Under the pieces are notes generated by a model that had not been told where the DNA came from, ran no database searches, and saw only the letters and a list, made by a program, of their open reading frames with translations. Position numbers and translations under genes: made by a program. Positions 16,757-25,016 of a DNA stretch of 26,761 nucleotides are shown here, one piece after another. This DNA is from SAR202 cluster bacterium Io17-Chloro-G7. Lineage in GTDB: Bacteria; Chloroflexota; Dehalococcoidia; UBA3495. The DNA is taken from assembly GCA_002817055.1 (NCBI GenBank), contig MUCU01000004.1:1-26761 (forward strand), in the 5' to 3' direction. How positions within the stretch are numbered: position 1 is the first letter of the stretch; every line of letters starts with the position of its first letter.

Positions 16757-17410
16757 TTGACGGTCTTAAGAATGCGCATTGTTCCCGACCCTATCCTTCG
16801 GCAGAAAGCAAAGAAATTAGGCAAAATTCCGACCAACATGAAAAAGTTGGTTCTAGACATGGTTGACACCATGAACGACGAGCGGGGAGTTGGTCTGGCC
16901 GCCAATCAGATTGGTTCGTTGCAAAAGGTGGCGGTAATTCAAACGCCGGACATGGAAGAAGCCTTGGTGCTTATCAACCCTGAGATCGTGGAGCAGGAAG
17001 GTGAGAGGGAGGTTGAGGAAGGCTGTCTTAGCATCCCCGGCTATAGGGGTCTGGTCAAGCGGTCTGTCAAGGTCCGGGCCCGTGCTTTGGGGCTGGACGG
17101 CAAAGTAGTCCGCATTAAGGCCGACGAATTGCTGGCCCAGGCATTGGAGCACGAAATAGACCACCTTAACGGAATTCTATACATTGATAGGTTGGTGTCT
17201 CCCGGCGACCTGTGGAAAATACCGCCGGTCGGAGAAAAGGGCGGAGAGGAAGAGGAGCAGGAACACGGCGACGAGGACCACGATGCTGTGGTCTCCCATC
17301 AAAACGAAGAAGCTGACGGGCACATCGGCGAAGCTGCGAGCAGTGACGATAGTGGGAGCTTGGAAAGCGCAGGCGTTGTTGCCCAGGATAGGGGCGATGC
17401 CGCCGGTTAA
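16757..17410 (+). CDS. def: peptide deformylase with acidic C-terminal tail
   Basis: The enzyme removes the formyl group from nascent proteins. All three family motifs are intact: GVGLAANQ (44-51), EGCLS (88-92, metal-binding Cys90) and HEIDH (132-136, two metal His and the catalytic Glu133). I use TTG at 16757 because GGAGG lies 9 nt upstream; the next ATG (16772) would leave it 24 nt away. The catalytic domain ends near residue 155. Residues 160-217 form an unusual acidic, Glu/Asp/Gly/His-rich tail that is not needed for the fold and looks disordered. The length of 217 aa exceeds the usual 150-190. It lies downstream of priA on the same strand. Confidence 0.94.
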   Translation: MTVLRMRIVPDPILRQKAKKLGKIPTNMKKLVLDMVDTMNDERGVGLAANQIGSLQKVAVIQTPDMEEALVLINPEIVEQEGEREVEEGCLSIPGYRGLVKRSVKVRARALGLDGKVVRIKADELLAQALEHEIDHLNGILYIDRLVSPGDLWKIPPVGEKGGEEEEQEHGDEDHDAVVSHQNEEADGHIGEAASSDDSGSLESAGVVAQDRGDAAG

Positions 17411-17489
17411 AGCTTCAAAATGCAATAGCACAGCACGTATTAGCCCAGCACGTACCAGCCAAGTTTGTACTAGCTCGGGTTTGCGCCAG

Positions 17490-17580
17490 AAGTCACCCGC
17501 AGTCTGTCATTCTGAGCGGAGCGAAGGATCTTTGCGCCTGGGCAAACAGATTCCTAGTCGCTTCGCTCCTCAGAATGACA
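17490..17580. repeat. hairpin repeat family A, best-preserved copy
   Basis: The left arm TGTCATTCTGAGCGGAGCG begins at 17505. The right arm CTTCGCTCCTCAGAATGACA (17561-17580) is its reverse complement except for a 2-nt gap. The inner sequence is about 35 nt. A conserved flank (AGTCACCC and GTCTGTCATTCT, 17491-17512) recurs at 26679-26700. With no coding capacity and long inverted arms, it looks like a REP- or MITE-type element. Confidence 0.85.
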
Positions 17581-17630
17581 CTTTTGAAGCAACGCCAACT
17601 GGCTCAACCGATCCGTTTGCGGTCGACCGT

Positions 17631-17678
17631 CCATGGTGAGCCCATCGCCAAGCTCAGGAGAGGCCTATCGAACCATCC
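17631..17678. repeat. hairpin repeat family B, partial copy
   Basis: It aligns without gaps to 22331-22378: TGGTGAG, then AAGCTCAGGA, AGGCCT and TCGAACCATC fall at identical spacing. The copies differ mainly in the short stretch 17641-17648. Confidence 0.85.
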
Positions 17679-17691
17679 TGCTGCAGAGAGG

Positions 17692-17796
17692 CCCTTCGAC
17701 AAGCTCAGCAACGGTCTTGGAGCTTCTATTCGTTCTTTGCTATCCTGTCGAACCATGCATCCGCGGAGGGACCTTCGACAAACTCAGGGCGAACGG
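17692..17796. repeat. hairpin repeat family B, two further fragments
   Basis: CCCTTCGACAAGCTCAGCAA (from 17692) and CCTTCGACAAACTCAGGGCG (from 17772) are two copies of the family B core, with CCTGTCGAACCAT (17744-17756) between them from the opposite arm. They appear to be nested or tandem insertions. Confidence 0.8.
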
Positions 17797-17829
17797 GTGC
17801 TATGGCTACGCCTCAACCGGTTCTGTGTG

Positions 17830-19332
17830 ATGCTAACCAAGCTTAAAGAATTTTTTGCTGGCGCCCAGACGCCCGCATTCCTCGTAGGCGGTTGTTTGAG
17901 GGATGCCCTGCTTGCGCTGCCTTCCGGGCGGGATATAGATATCGCCGTGGCTGGTGAAGTTCCCGCTATAGGCCGAGAACTTTCGCGAGTCCTGGGTGGG
18001 ACCTTCGTCCCGTTAAGCCCGGCTCATGGCATGGTGCGTGTGGTGGTCCCCGAATCCAGCCCTGGCATTCATATTGAAAGCCCAGACAACCCGGAAAGTC
18101 ATGAAGCCTCAGTAAAGGCTTGGACCATCGACCTGTCCGGCTTTACCGGCAGTATCGAAGAGGATTTGGCCCGCCGGGACTTCACCGTGGATGCTCTGGC
18201 TTTGCCCATTTCCGACTGGGATTCGGGCCCTCTGGACGAGGGCTTGATAGACCCCTTTAATGGCATGTCTGATCTGGCCCGCAAGTGCATCCGGGCGGTG
18301 GGTCCCAGCGTATTTCGGGATGACCCGATACGACTTTTGCGAGCGGTGCGCTTGGCTGCTTCCCTGGGCTTCCGCTTGGACCCCGATACGGCCCGTATGG
18401 CATTGGCCGACGCTCCCCACGTGACCGAACCCGCCCCAGAGAGGGTGCGTGACGAATTGATGGCGATTATTGCTCTGAAAGGAGCGAAAGGTAGTCTGGA
18501 AGCCCTGGACCGTCTGGACCTGCTTTGCAGAATAATACCCGAATTGACCGCCACCAAAGGAGTTGCGCAGCCCAGCGCGCATTACTGGGACGTTTGGGGC
18601 CATACGCTCCACGCGGTGGAATCGGCGGAAAGGGTGACCGGAGGCCATCAGAACTCTCCCGTGTTCACTCTGGTCTACTGGACCGCCGAGACGGACGCCT
18701 ACTTTGGTGAAACGGTCGCGGAAGGCCATAGCCGGCGCACCATACTCAAGCTGGCGGCATTATTCCACGACATAGCCAAACCCCAAACCAAGCACGTCGA
18801 AGAGTCTGGGCGCACCCGGTTCCCGGGTCATTCCGAGCTTGGGGCGGAGGTGGCCACCCAGCGATTGTCCCGACTCAGGCTAAGTTCCAAGGGAATCGGC
18901 ATGGTGGCTAAAATGGTTGAGCACCATTTAAGGCCCTATAACATGATGCAAGGGGTTGAGGTTCCCACCCGCCGGGCGGTCCACCGGTTTTTCCGGGACT
19001 TGGGCGGCGTGGCGGTGGATACCCTCTACCTGAGCCAAGCGGATTTTTTGGCCGCGAAAGGCCCGGATCTTAACCCAGATGATTGGTCCAACCATGCTAG
19101 AATGATTGGGCACATTGTTCAGGCAGGGTTCCAGCCTGCTATACCAGAGGTTTCGCAACAACTAGTAAATGGAAAAGAATTGATCGAGCACTTCAAGTTG
19201 ACCCCGGGTCCTATTGTCGGATTTCTGCTGGAAGCTATCAACGAAGCCCAAGCCGCCGGGGAGATTTCTAGAACAGAGCAAGCTTGGGAATTGGCCGGCC
19301 ACATCATGCGCCAGCACCAAGAAGAGGAATAA
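17830..19332 (+). CDS. cca: CCA tRNA nucleotidyltransferase with HD domain
   Basis: The product adds or repairs the 3' CCA of tRNA. Starting at ATG 17830 the protein is 500 aa. It shows the class II nucleotidyltransferase head, VGGCLRDALL with GRDIDIAV (Asp35, Asp37 bind metal), then RRDFTVDALALP and DDPIRLLRAVRLAASLGF, and a C-terminal HD phosphohydrolase domain (ALFHDIAKP, then HSELGAE). Whether it makes the full CCA or only part cannot be told. The frame stays open upstream to 17575, but those 85 codons come from intergenic repeats, so I reject that extension; GTG at 17827 is an equal alternative. No clear ribosome site is seen. The stop lies 6 bp before secD, so the genes likely form an operon. 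Confidence 0.92.
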   Translation: MLTKLKEFFAGAQTPAFLVGGCLRDALLALPSGRDIDIAVAGEVPAIGRELSRVLGGTFVPLSPAHGMVRVVVPESSPGIHIESPDNPESHEASVKAWTIDLSGFTGSIEEDLARRDFTVDALALPISDWDSGPLDEGLIDPFNGMSDLARKCIRAVGPSVFRDDPIRLLRAVRLAASLGFRLDPDTARMALADAPHVTEPAPERVRDELMAIIALKGAKGSLEALDRLDLLCRIIPELTATKGVAQPSAHYWDVWGHTLHAVESAERVTGGHQNSPVFTLVYWTAETDAYFGETVAEGHSRRTILKLAALFHDIAKPQTKHVEESGRTRFPGHSELGAEVATQRLSRLRLSSKGIGMVAKMVEHHLRPYNMMQGVEVPTRRAVHRFFRDLGGVAVDTLYLSQADFLAAKGPDLNPDDWSNHARMIGHIVQAGFQPAIPEVSQQLVNGKELIEHFKLTPGPIVGFLLEAINEAQAAGEISRTEQAWELAGHIMRQHQEEE

Positions 19333-19338
19333 CCTATT

Positions 19339-21225
19339 ATGTGGGGCGTGATTGGCACAATATTCTCTTTCCTTTGGTCCTCGTCTGCGCGGGGCCGCAG
19401 TATTCGCTTGTCCATATTTATAGTCCTACTAGCTGCTGTCGCTGTCGCCTCGCTCAGTTGGAGAAACGTAAATGTGGACATTCCCGGGTTCGCCGCCCTC
19501 AACAGGGGAGGCTCCGGTCCTCTGGGCCTTAAACTGGGCTTGGACTTGCGGGGTGGCGGACATCTGGTTTACCAGGCTGACACCGGCACCCGGTTCGATG
19601 TCACCTATCTCGACCCCGTAAGCGCCATCGAAGTTAATCAAGCGTTAAGGGAGATGCGCTTCGGGGAAGACGAACTGGAATTGGAAGAGTTCGCCGTCGA
19701 AGTTCGCAGTCCACTGAGAGTGCGGATTCGGACATCCCCACTGGCGGATGACGACCCCCGTCGCACAGAGTTCCGGGAAACCATGGTCCGAAGGTTGGGT
19801 ACGATCACCGATTTTCAAGTAAATGATATTGAGCCTCCCACCATAGAGCAAATGGAGGGGGCCTTGGACATAATCAACCGGCGGGTCAATGCCTCTGGAA
19901 CTGATGAGCCGATTATCCAGCGGTTCGGTGATGACCGGATTATTATCCAGCTTCCTGGAGCCAGCGGTTCAAACACAGAAATCCGTTTTGTAGAGCCTGC
20001 GCCGGATGTGGAGCAACTGGAACAATTGACGACCATCCTCGCTCAGATCGGATTCGACAACCTGAAAGTCATCCGCAGGGACGATAGGACTTTTAGAGTC
20101 AGTTCCGCCACGGCCAGCGATAGCAAAGGGGCTGAGGCCGTACTCTCTTTGGCGGATTCCATTGGCCCAATTGAAGTCTTTAACATCACCAGCGCCATAG
20201 ACGATGCCAAGAGATTGATTGGGCGGACCGCCCAGATGGAGTTTAAGGATAGAATCTGCAACGGTGGAGCCGACCCGTTAACCGGAACTTGCCTTGAGCC
20301 CATCGACTCCGATATCGGTCTGACCGGGGATGATCTGGTCCGGGCTTTTGTAACCTCCGATTCACTCACCGGGGCTTGGGCGGTCTCGGTGGCATTCAAC
20401 GGTCGTGGTTCTGACATTTTCTCCGATTTGACCCGCCGCATCGTAGACCAAAACGAGCGAAGAATCGCAATTTTCCTGGACGATGATCTACTCATTGATT
20501 TGGTTGCCAGGGCCTGGATCAGAAATGGCCAAAGCCAGATCACGGGGAATTTCACCCGAGAAGAAGCGAGGGAGATCGCGATCCAGCTGGAGTCGGGGCG
20601 GCTACCCGTGCCCCTGAAGCTTATCCAAGAGAACGACGTGGATGCCCTCTTGGGTTCCGAGTCATTGCGCAATAGCTTGATCGCTGGAATAGTCGGCTTG
20701 GGGCTGGTCATGGTTTTCATGATCGCTTATTACCGTATGGCCGGAGTGGTTGCTGCGGTGTCCCTGGTGTTCTACACCATTATGGTGTTGGCGGTGTTCA
20801 AGCTTATCCCCATTACTTTGACTTTGTCCCACATTGGCGGCTTCATCTTATCCATCGGTATGGCGGTGGACGCCAACGTGCTTATTTTCGAGCGAATGAA
20901 AGAGGAGATGCGAATTGGACGTACCCTGGCATCCTCCATGGAAGTGGGCTTCAACCGGGCTTGGCCGGCGATCCGCGATGGAAATATTTCCACGCTGATC
21001 ACCTGCGGCGTGCTGCTGTGGTTCGGGGACCGCTTGGGAGGCGGGCTAGTTACAGGGTTTGCCATCAGTCTCGGCATAGGTGTCATGGCCAGCATGTTTA
21101 CCGCGGTGATTGTAAGCCGGAACCTGCTCCAGTTGCTTGCCTGGATTGGATTGGGGCACCGGATCAGTCTGTTTTCCCCTGAAGGAGCACCCCGGACCGC
21201 TTCGACTACTGGAGGGGGCGCTTAA
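19339..21225 (+). CDS. secD: protein translocase subunit SecD
   Basis: SecD uses the proton gradient to help pull exported proteins through SecYEG on the outer side of the membrane. The 628-aa protein has a first membrane segment at about 22-41, the family motif GLDLRGG (67-73) at the start of the large periplasmic region, and then five clustered membrane segments from about 447 on. AVDANVLIFERMKEE near 508-522 is the conserved membrane motif. Length and motif order are those of a complete SecD. GAGGA about 10 nt before the ATG supports the start. cca ends 6 bp upstream and secF begins 2 bp downstream. Confidence 0.97.
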   Translation: MWGVIGTIFSFLWSSSARGRSIRLSIFIVLLAAVAVASLSWRNVNVDIPGFAALNRGGSGPLGLKLGLDLRGGGHLVYQADTGTRFDVTYLDPVSAIEVNQALREMRFGEDELELEEFAVEVRSPLRVRIRTSPLADDDPRRTEFRETMVRRLGTITDFQVNDIEPPTIEQMEGALDIINRRVNASGTDEPIIQRFGDDRIIIQLPGASGSNTEIRFVEPAPDVEQLEQLTTILAQIGFDNLKVIRRDDRTFRVSSATASDSKGAEAVLSLADSIGPIEVFNITSAIDDAKRLIGRTAQMEFKDRICNGGADPLTGTCLEPIDSDIGLTGDDLVRAFVTSDSLTGAWAVSVAFNGRGSDIFSDLTRRIVDQNERRIAIFLDDDLLIDLVARAWIRNGQSQITGNFTREEAREIAIQLESGRLPVPLKLIQENDVDALLGSESLRNSLIAGIVGLGLVMVFMIAYYRMAGVVAAVSLVFYTIMVLAVFKLIPITLTLSHIGGFILSIGMAVDANVLIFERMKEEMRIGRTLASSMEVGFNRAWPAIRDGNISTLITCGVLLWFGDRLGGGLVTGFAISLGIGVMASMFTAVIVSRNLLQLLAWIGLGHRISLFSPEGAPRTASTTGGGA

Positions 21226-21227
21226 AC

Positions 21228-22220
21228 ATGGTAGACGTAGTAGGCAAACGGTTATGGTACTTCCTATTTTCGGCATTGATCATATTGCCGGGATTGATCT
21301 CCATGATTATTCCCTCCGGTTGGCTTTCCGGAGATTCCGGGTTGAATGCCGGAATCGACTTTAGCAGCGGTTCGGTGTTGAATATTACATTCGACCGTCC
21401 CGTTACCGAAGACCAGATTCAAGAACGGATGGACGAGCTAGGTCATACAGAGGCTTTGATACAGCGAGTCGGAGGCCGAGGCTTTTTGATCCGCACAACC
21501 CTCCTGCAGCCGGGCGTGGGGGACCAGCCCTCGGAGAGGGAACTCATCGAAAAAGACCTTGAGAAATTCTTGGCTTTGGACCGAAGCCGGGTCGATTTCG
21601 CTTCGGTTTCACCCATTGTCGCCAGCGAGACCGTGACCAACGCAATCTATGCTGTAATCGCCGCCTCGGTCTTTATCCTACTCTACGTGTGGTATGCCTT
21701 CCGCAGGGTGCCAAAGGCCTACCGCTATGGAATAAGCGCCATATTGGCATTAATTCACGACGTAGTTTTCGTGTTGGGCGTATTCTCCATTCTGGGGAAG
21801 GTTTTAGACATGGAAGTTAATTCCATGTTTATCGTCGGGGTCTTGATCGTCGCCGGCTACAGCGTTAATGACACCATCGTCGTCTTTGACAGGATTCGAG
21901 AGAACGTGGTCCGTCACCCGGACCGGCCTCTTGAATCGGTGGTAAATCTTAGCATCATGGACACCATCGGCCGGTCTCTAAACACCAGCTTCACCACGCT
22001 TTTCGTGCTTCTGGCCATGCTGCTGATAGGCGGGCCCAGCATCCGCGGTCTCCTGCTGGTGGTGGCAATAGGGGTAGTGGTAGGCACATACAGTTCCGTC
22101 TTCATCGCCAGCCAGTTCGTAGTGATCTGGGAACGAGGGGAGATCAGAAAACTGCTGCGTTTGGGGCGTGGCGGCGCTTCGGCTGCGGCAAGTGGGCTGC
22201 TCAGTCTTTTGGGGCGCTAG
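21228..22220 (+). CDS. secF: protein translocase subunit SecF
   Basis: SecF is the partner of SecD in the accessory Sec complex. The 330-aa protein has a first membrane segment (about 10-30), the motif GIDFSSGS (42-49), a short outer domain and five more membrane segments. SVNDTIVVFDRIREN near 211-225 is the conserved Sec motif. The start follows the secD stop by 2 bp and has GGAGG within the end of secD, so translation is likely coupled. A repeat of family B follows in the gap downstream. Confidence 0.97.
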   Translation: MVDVVGKRLWYFLFSALIILPGLISMIIPSGWLSGDSGLNAGIDFSSGSVLNITFDRPVTEDQIQERMDELGHTEALIQRVGGRGFLIRTTLLQPGVGDQPSERELIEKDLEKFLALDRSRVDFASVSPIVASETVTNAIYAVIAASVFILLYVWYAFRRVPKAYRYGISAILALIHDVVFVLGVFSILGKVLDMEVNSMFIVGVLIVAGYSVNDTIVVFDRIRENVVRHPDRPLESVVNLSIMDTIGRSLNTSFTTLFVLLAMLLIGGPSIRGLLLVVAIGVVVGTYSSVFIASQFVVIWERGEIRKLLRLGRGGASAAASGLLSLLGR

Positions 22221-22330
22221 AAAGCCGGTCTGCCCATTAGGGCTCTCTACTTGGTTTTGCCAATAACCTTCGGAATCTTCCGTTCGCCTCGAGCCAGTTG
22301 AAGCGTCCTGCCTCGGAAGAATACCCTCGT

Positions 22331-22378
22331 TCGTGGTGAGCTCTTGGGCAAGCTCAGGACAGGCCTGTCGAACCATCG
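22331..22378. repeat. hairpin repeat family B copy downstream of secF
   Basis: It matches 17631-17678 in register: TGGTGAGCTC, AAGCTCAGGACAGGCCTGTC and GAACCATC. Within it, GACAGGCCTGTC is a perfect 12-bp palindrome (22358-22369). It lies between convergent secF and the alcohol dehydrogenase and may serve as a terminator. Confidence 0.8.
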
Positions 22379-22458
22379 GTAGGGCTGATTTCTGTGTTGA
22401 AAACGGACATCAATTCAAATGATGCGCCACATTCTGATTCTCTTAGTTTTGACCGTTT

Positions 22459-23529
22459 TCAATCCGGAACCGGAATAGAACTTCCTGGTGGTATCAGCAG
22501 AATCCTACCCACTATGATTCGGTCAGCCATGAGTCCGTAGGCGGTTGATGCTTCTTCCATTGCCAAAGTTCGCCCTACCACGGCTTTGACCAGACCCTGG
22601 GATACCATACCGGCCACTTGTAGAACTCCATCCCGTGATACTCCCGATGATCCCAGTATCCGTGCGTCCCGGAATATCACCTCGGCGGGATCAATTCGCA
22701 CCGGGTTCCCGGCTATCTCACCCAGGAGCACCCAGCGCCCGAATTGGGCCAAGCTAAGCCAGGTGGACGGATAAACCGCTGAACCCACGGTGTCGATTAC
22801 CACTTGTGCTCCCTGGTCTTCGGTCAGCGCTAGGACAATCTCGCTAAAATCCAGATCGTCGCTGTGGGACCCGCTGGTTTGGAGCACATCCGCTGCTCCC
22901 AGGGCCGTCAGCGCCTCGGTTTTTTCGGGCGACGAGGTCACCGCCAGCACGCGGCATCCCAAAGCCGATGCCAACTGCACGGAATGAGTACCCAGCCCGC
23001 CGCCAGCGCCGGTGACCACCACCGTCTCGCCGGGTTGGACTTGGGCCGATTGCCGAAGCCCTTGCAGCGCTACCCCCATGGGGCAGGCAAACATAGCGGC
23101 CGAGAGTAAATCCGCATCGTCGGGCAATTTTACAAGGCCAAACTCGGATGCGGTTACGTATTCGGCGAAGCCCCCGTCCCGGCCATGGCCGATTCCAAGA
23201 CCGTTGCGGCAGCGATGTTGCCGTCCTTCGAGGCAGCGGTCACAGTGGCCACAGGCGGAGACGAGGAGCGAGACGACCCGGTCGCCCGGGGTGAGGGTGG
23301 TAACGTTTCCGCCCACTTGGGTGACCGTTCCGGAAATTTCGTGGCCGGGTATCAGCCCAGGCTTCACACCTCTACGCAGCAACCCTCTCATGACCAGTAA
23401 ATCGTGATGGCAGAACCCACACGCCGCCACCCGCACCAAAGCCTCGTCGGCTTCGGGGACCGGAATAGGCACTTCGGAAAGAGTCAGCGCCTGGGGACCT
23501 CCGGGTTGTTGTAGCTTCATAGCAAGCAT
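22459..23529 (-). CDS. zinc-dependent alcohol dehydrogenase family protein
   Basis: This is a medium-chain dehydrogenase. With the ATG at 23529 the protein has 356 aa. Cys37 in ACGFCHHD and His63-Glu64 in PGHE are catalytic zinc ligands or neighbours; Cys93, Cys96, Cys99 and Cys107 bind the structural zinc; GAGGGLG (174-180) is the NAD(P) loop. It most likely oxidises an alcohol or reduces a carbonyl; the substrate cannot be read. A TTG at 23550 would overlap the -10 box, and another in-frame ATG at 23520 (MKLQQPG) is possible. A consensus promoter ends only about 9 bp before the ATG and no ribosome site is visible, so the message may be leaderless. It is divergent from nfo. Confidence 0.9.
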   Translation of the reverse strand: MLAMKLQQPGGPQALTLSEVPIPVPEADEALVRVAACGFCHHDLLVMRGLLRRGVKPGLIPGHEISGTVTQVGGNVTTLTPGDRVVSLLVSACGHCDRCLEGRQHRCRNGLGIGHGRDGGFAEYVTASEFGLVKLPDDADLLSAAMFACPMGVALQGLRQSAQVQPGETVVVTGAGGGLGTHSVQLASALGCRVLAVTSSPEKTEALTALGAADVLQTSGSHSDDLDFSEIVLALTEDQGAQVVIDTVGSAVYPSTWLSLAQFGRWVLLGEIAGNPVRIDPAEVIFRDARILGSSGVSRDGVLQVAGMVSQGLVKAVVGRTLAMEEASTAYGLMADRIIVGRILLIPPGSSIPVPD

Positions 23530-23538
23530 GTGTGGCGA

Positions 23539-23567
23539 ATTATAATCCAAGCCAAGTAAGCGTCCAA
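23539..23567 (-). promoter_or_regulatory. consensus sigma70 promoter of the alcohol dehydrogenase gene
   Basis: On the minus strand TTGGAC (23567-23562) and a perfect TATAAT (23544-23539) are 17 bp apart. Initiation 6-8 bp downstream puts the 5' end about 2-4 nt before ATG 23529. Confidence 0.8.
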
Positions 23568-23574
23568 ATAGTGT

Positions 23575-23627
23575 AAAGTTCTTTAGGAAGGGTCTGGGAA
23601 ACCATTTCTTGCAAGAAATGGTTTCCC
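23575..23627. repeat. repeat family C with a perfect 32-bp palindrome
   Basis: The first 29 bp (23575-23603) match 9648-9676 at 26 positions. The palindrome runs from 23596 to 23627: GGGAAACCATTTCTTG is followed immediately by its exact reverse complement. It lies between the divergent alcohol dehydrogenase and nfo genes. It could be a cruciform, a dimer-protein operator or part of a small mobile element. Confidence 0.9.
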
Positions 23628-23657
23628 GGCGTAGCCAAAAAAGATAAGGCAGCCAAA

Positions 23658-24530
23658 ATGAAAATAGGAGCCCACGTATCCTCGGCCGGGGGCATTAGCA
23701 AAACGGTGGAAAGGGGCGTCGAAATAGGCGCAGAGGCCATCCAGATATTCGGCTCCTCGCCACAAGCCTGGGCCTTCAAACCCATACCCGACGAAGAGAT
23801 AGAGGCCTTTCGCCAGAATGCGTCCCAAGCCGAAATCGGGCCGGTGTTTTTACATGCCATATACCTGATAAACATGGGCACCCAGAAAGGGGACATTCTG
23901 GAGAAGGGTGTGCAGTCGTTGATCAAATATATGGAATTAGCTTCGGCCATCGGAGCCTCGGGAGTTATATTCCATCCAGGCAGCCACGGCGGCGCTGGCT
24001 ACGACGCCATCCTCCCCCAAGCGGTCATGGCCATCCGGCGGGTGTTGGAGGAATCACCGCACGGCCCCAGGCTGTTGCTGGAAAACATGGCTGGTATGGG
24101 CCAGCACATAGGGGCCAAATTCGAAGAATTGGGCCGCATCTTGGAGGCTGTGGACAACCCAAGACTCGGAGTGTGCTTGGACACACAGCACGCATTTGCC
24201 GCCGGATACGACATGACTACCAGCCTGGGGATAGAAACCATGATCGATTCATTCAACAGGGAAGTGGGTGTGGAAAATCTTTGGGCGGTTCACGCCAACG
24301 ACTCCAAACGATCTTGCGGTTCGGGCGTTGACCGTCACGACAACATCGGCGAGGGCTTTATCGGCGAAGACGGCTTTACTGCGATCATGGGGAACAAGGC
24401 CTTTCGCGACGTGCCATTTTTATTGGAGGTGCCTGGGTTCGCTGGTCCTGGCTCGAAATCAAAAGGCCCAGACCGTCAGAACATAGACATCTTGAAGAGA
24501 ATTCGGAGCGACCTGGGGCTTTCGGCGTGA
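23658..24530 (+). CDS. nfo: deoxyribonuclease IV (endonuclease IV)
   Basis: This AP endonuclease cuts DNA 5' to abasic sites in base excision repair. The 290-aa protein has the full set of zinc ligands: His66 (LHAIYLIN), His106 (FHPGS), Glu142 (LLENMAG), Asp175 and His178 (CLDTQHAF), His212 (VHANDSK), Asp225 and His227 (VDRHDNIGEG) and Glu257 (LEVPG). The length equals the family norm. The ATG leads into KIGAHVSSAGG, the usual start. Its stop TGA overlaps the GTG start of the next gene, so the two are translationally coupled. The upstream palindrome (23596-23627) may influence its expression. Confidence 0.96.
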   Translation: MKIGAHVSSAGGISKTVERGVEIGAEAIQIFGSSPQAWAFKPIPDEEIEAFRQNASQAEIGPVFLHAIYLINMGTQKGDILEKGVQSLIKYMELASAIGASGVIFHPGSHGGAGYDAILPQAVMAIRRVLEESPHGPRLLLENMAGMGQHIGAKFEELGRILEAVDNPRLGVCLDTQHAFAAGYDMTTSLGIETMIDSFNREVGVENLWAVHANDSKRSCGSGVDRHDNIGEGFIGEDGFTAIMGNKAFRDVPFLLEVPGFAGPGSKSKGPDRQNIDILKRIRSDLGLSA

Positions 24531-24937
24531 TTCGCATCTCTCGCAGGGAATTTATTCGATTGGTCCGCCAGGCCTACACTGACGTACCACCTAGGGTCAA
24601 GAAAGCGCTGGCCAATGTCGATATATCGGTGGAGGAGTGGCCCGACCCGGAGGTGGTTGGTCCCGGCGTATTTGCCGGTGACCCGAATGGAGCGGGCCTG
24701 GAAGTAGTGGGCGAGGATGCCATACTGTTTGGGCTTTATATCGGTGTTCCGTTGCCGGAGAGGCAGGGAGGTGAACCGGAGTTGCCCGACCGCATTGTGA
24801 TCTACCGCCAGCCAATTCTACAAAGCTGCAAAAACTTGGCCGACGCCAGAAGAGAGATAAAAATTACTTTGCTGCACGAGGTGGGCCACTATTTGGGCAT
24901 GAATGAAGAAGACTTGCACCGATTGGGTTATGGGTAA
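24527..24937 (+). CDS. zincin-like metallopeptidase family protein
   Basis: The 136-aa protein belongs to the minimal zincin group (PF06262, formerly DUF1025). HEVGHYLGMNEEDL holds His117, Glu118 and His121 with a downstream acidic residue (Glu127 or Glu128) as probable third ligand. The segment PDRIVIYRQPI is also typical. It starts at GTG 24527, overlapping the nfo stop by 4 bp (GTGA). The true substrates of the family are unknown; a cytosolic protease role is assumed from the motif. No signal peptide is present. Confidence 0.9.
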   Translation: MIRISRREFIRLVRQAYTDVPPRVKKALANVDISVEEWPDPEVVGPGVFAGDPNGAGLEVVGEDAILFGLYIGVPLPERQGGEPELPDRIVIYRQPILQSCKNLADARREIKITLLHEVGHYLGMNEEDLHRLGYG

Positions 24938-25016
24938 AGCGTTAAGTTCTGCGGGAACCCGCCTGCTGTACCGAAACAAATTCGGAGTCATTTGGAAGAT
25001 CAGTTAAGAGGCGTCA

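Larger units (their letters stand above)
17411..17829. other. repeat-filled gap between def and cca
   Basis: Most of this gap is made of dispersed repeats of families A and B, listed separately. The open frame that continues upstream of cca to 17575 is translated from these repeats and is not credible protein sequence. Confidence 0.75.

Noticed and set aside
17575..17829. N-terminal extension of the CCA-adding enzyme
   Set aside because: The 85 codons are translated from dispersed repeats of families A and B, and the conserved enzyme begins after 17830.
23530..23550. TTG start of the alcohol dehydrogenase at 23550
   Set aside because: It would lie upstream of the -10 box and so outside the transcript from the consensus promoter.
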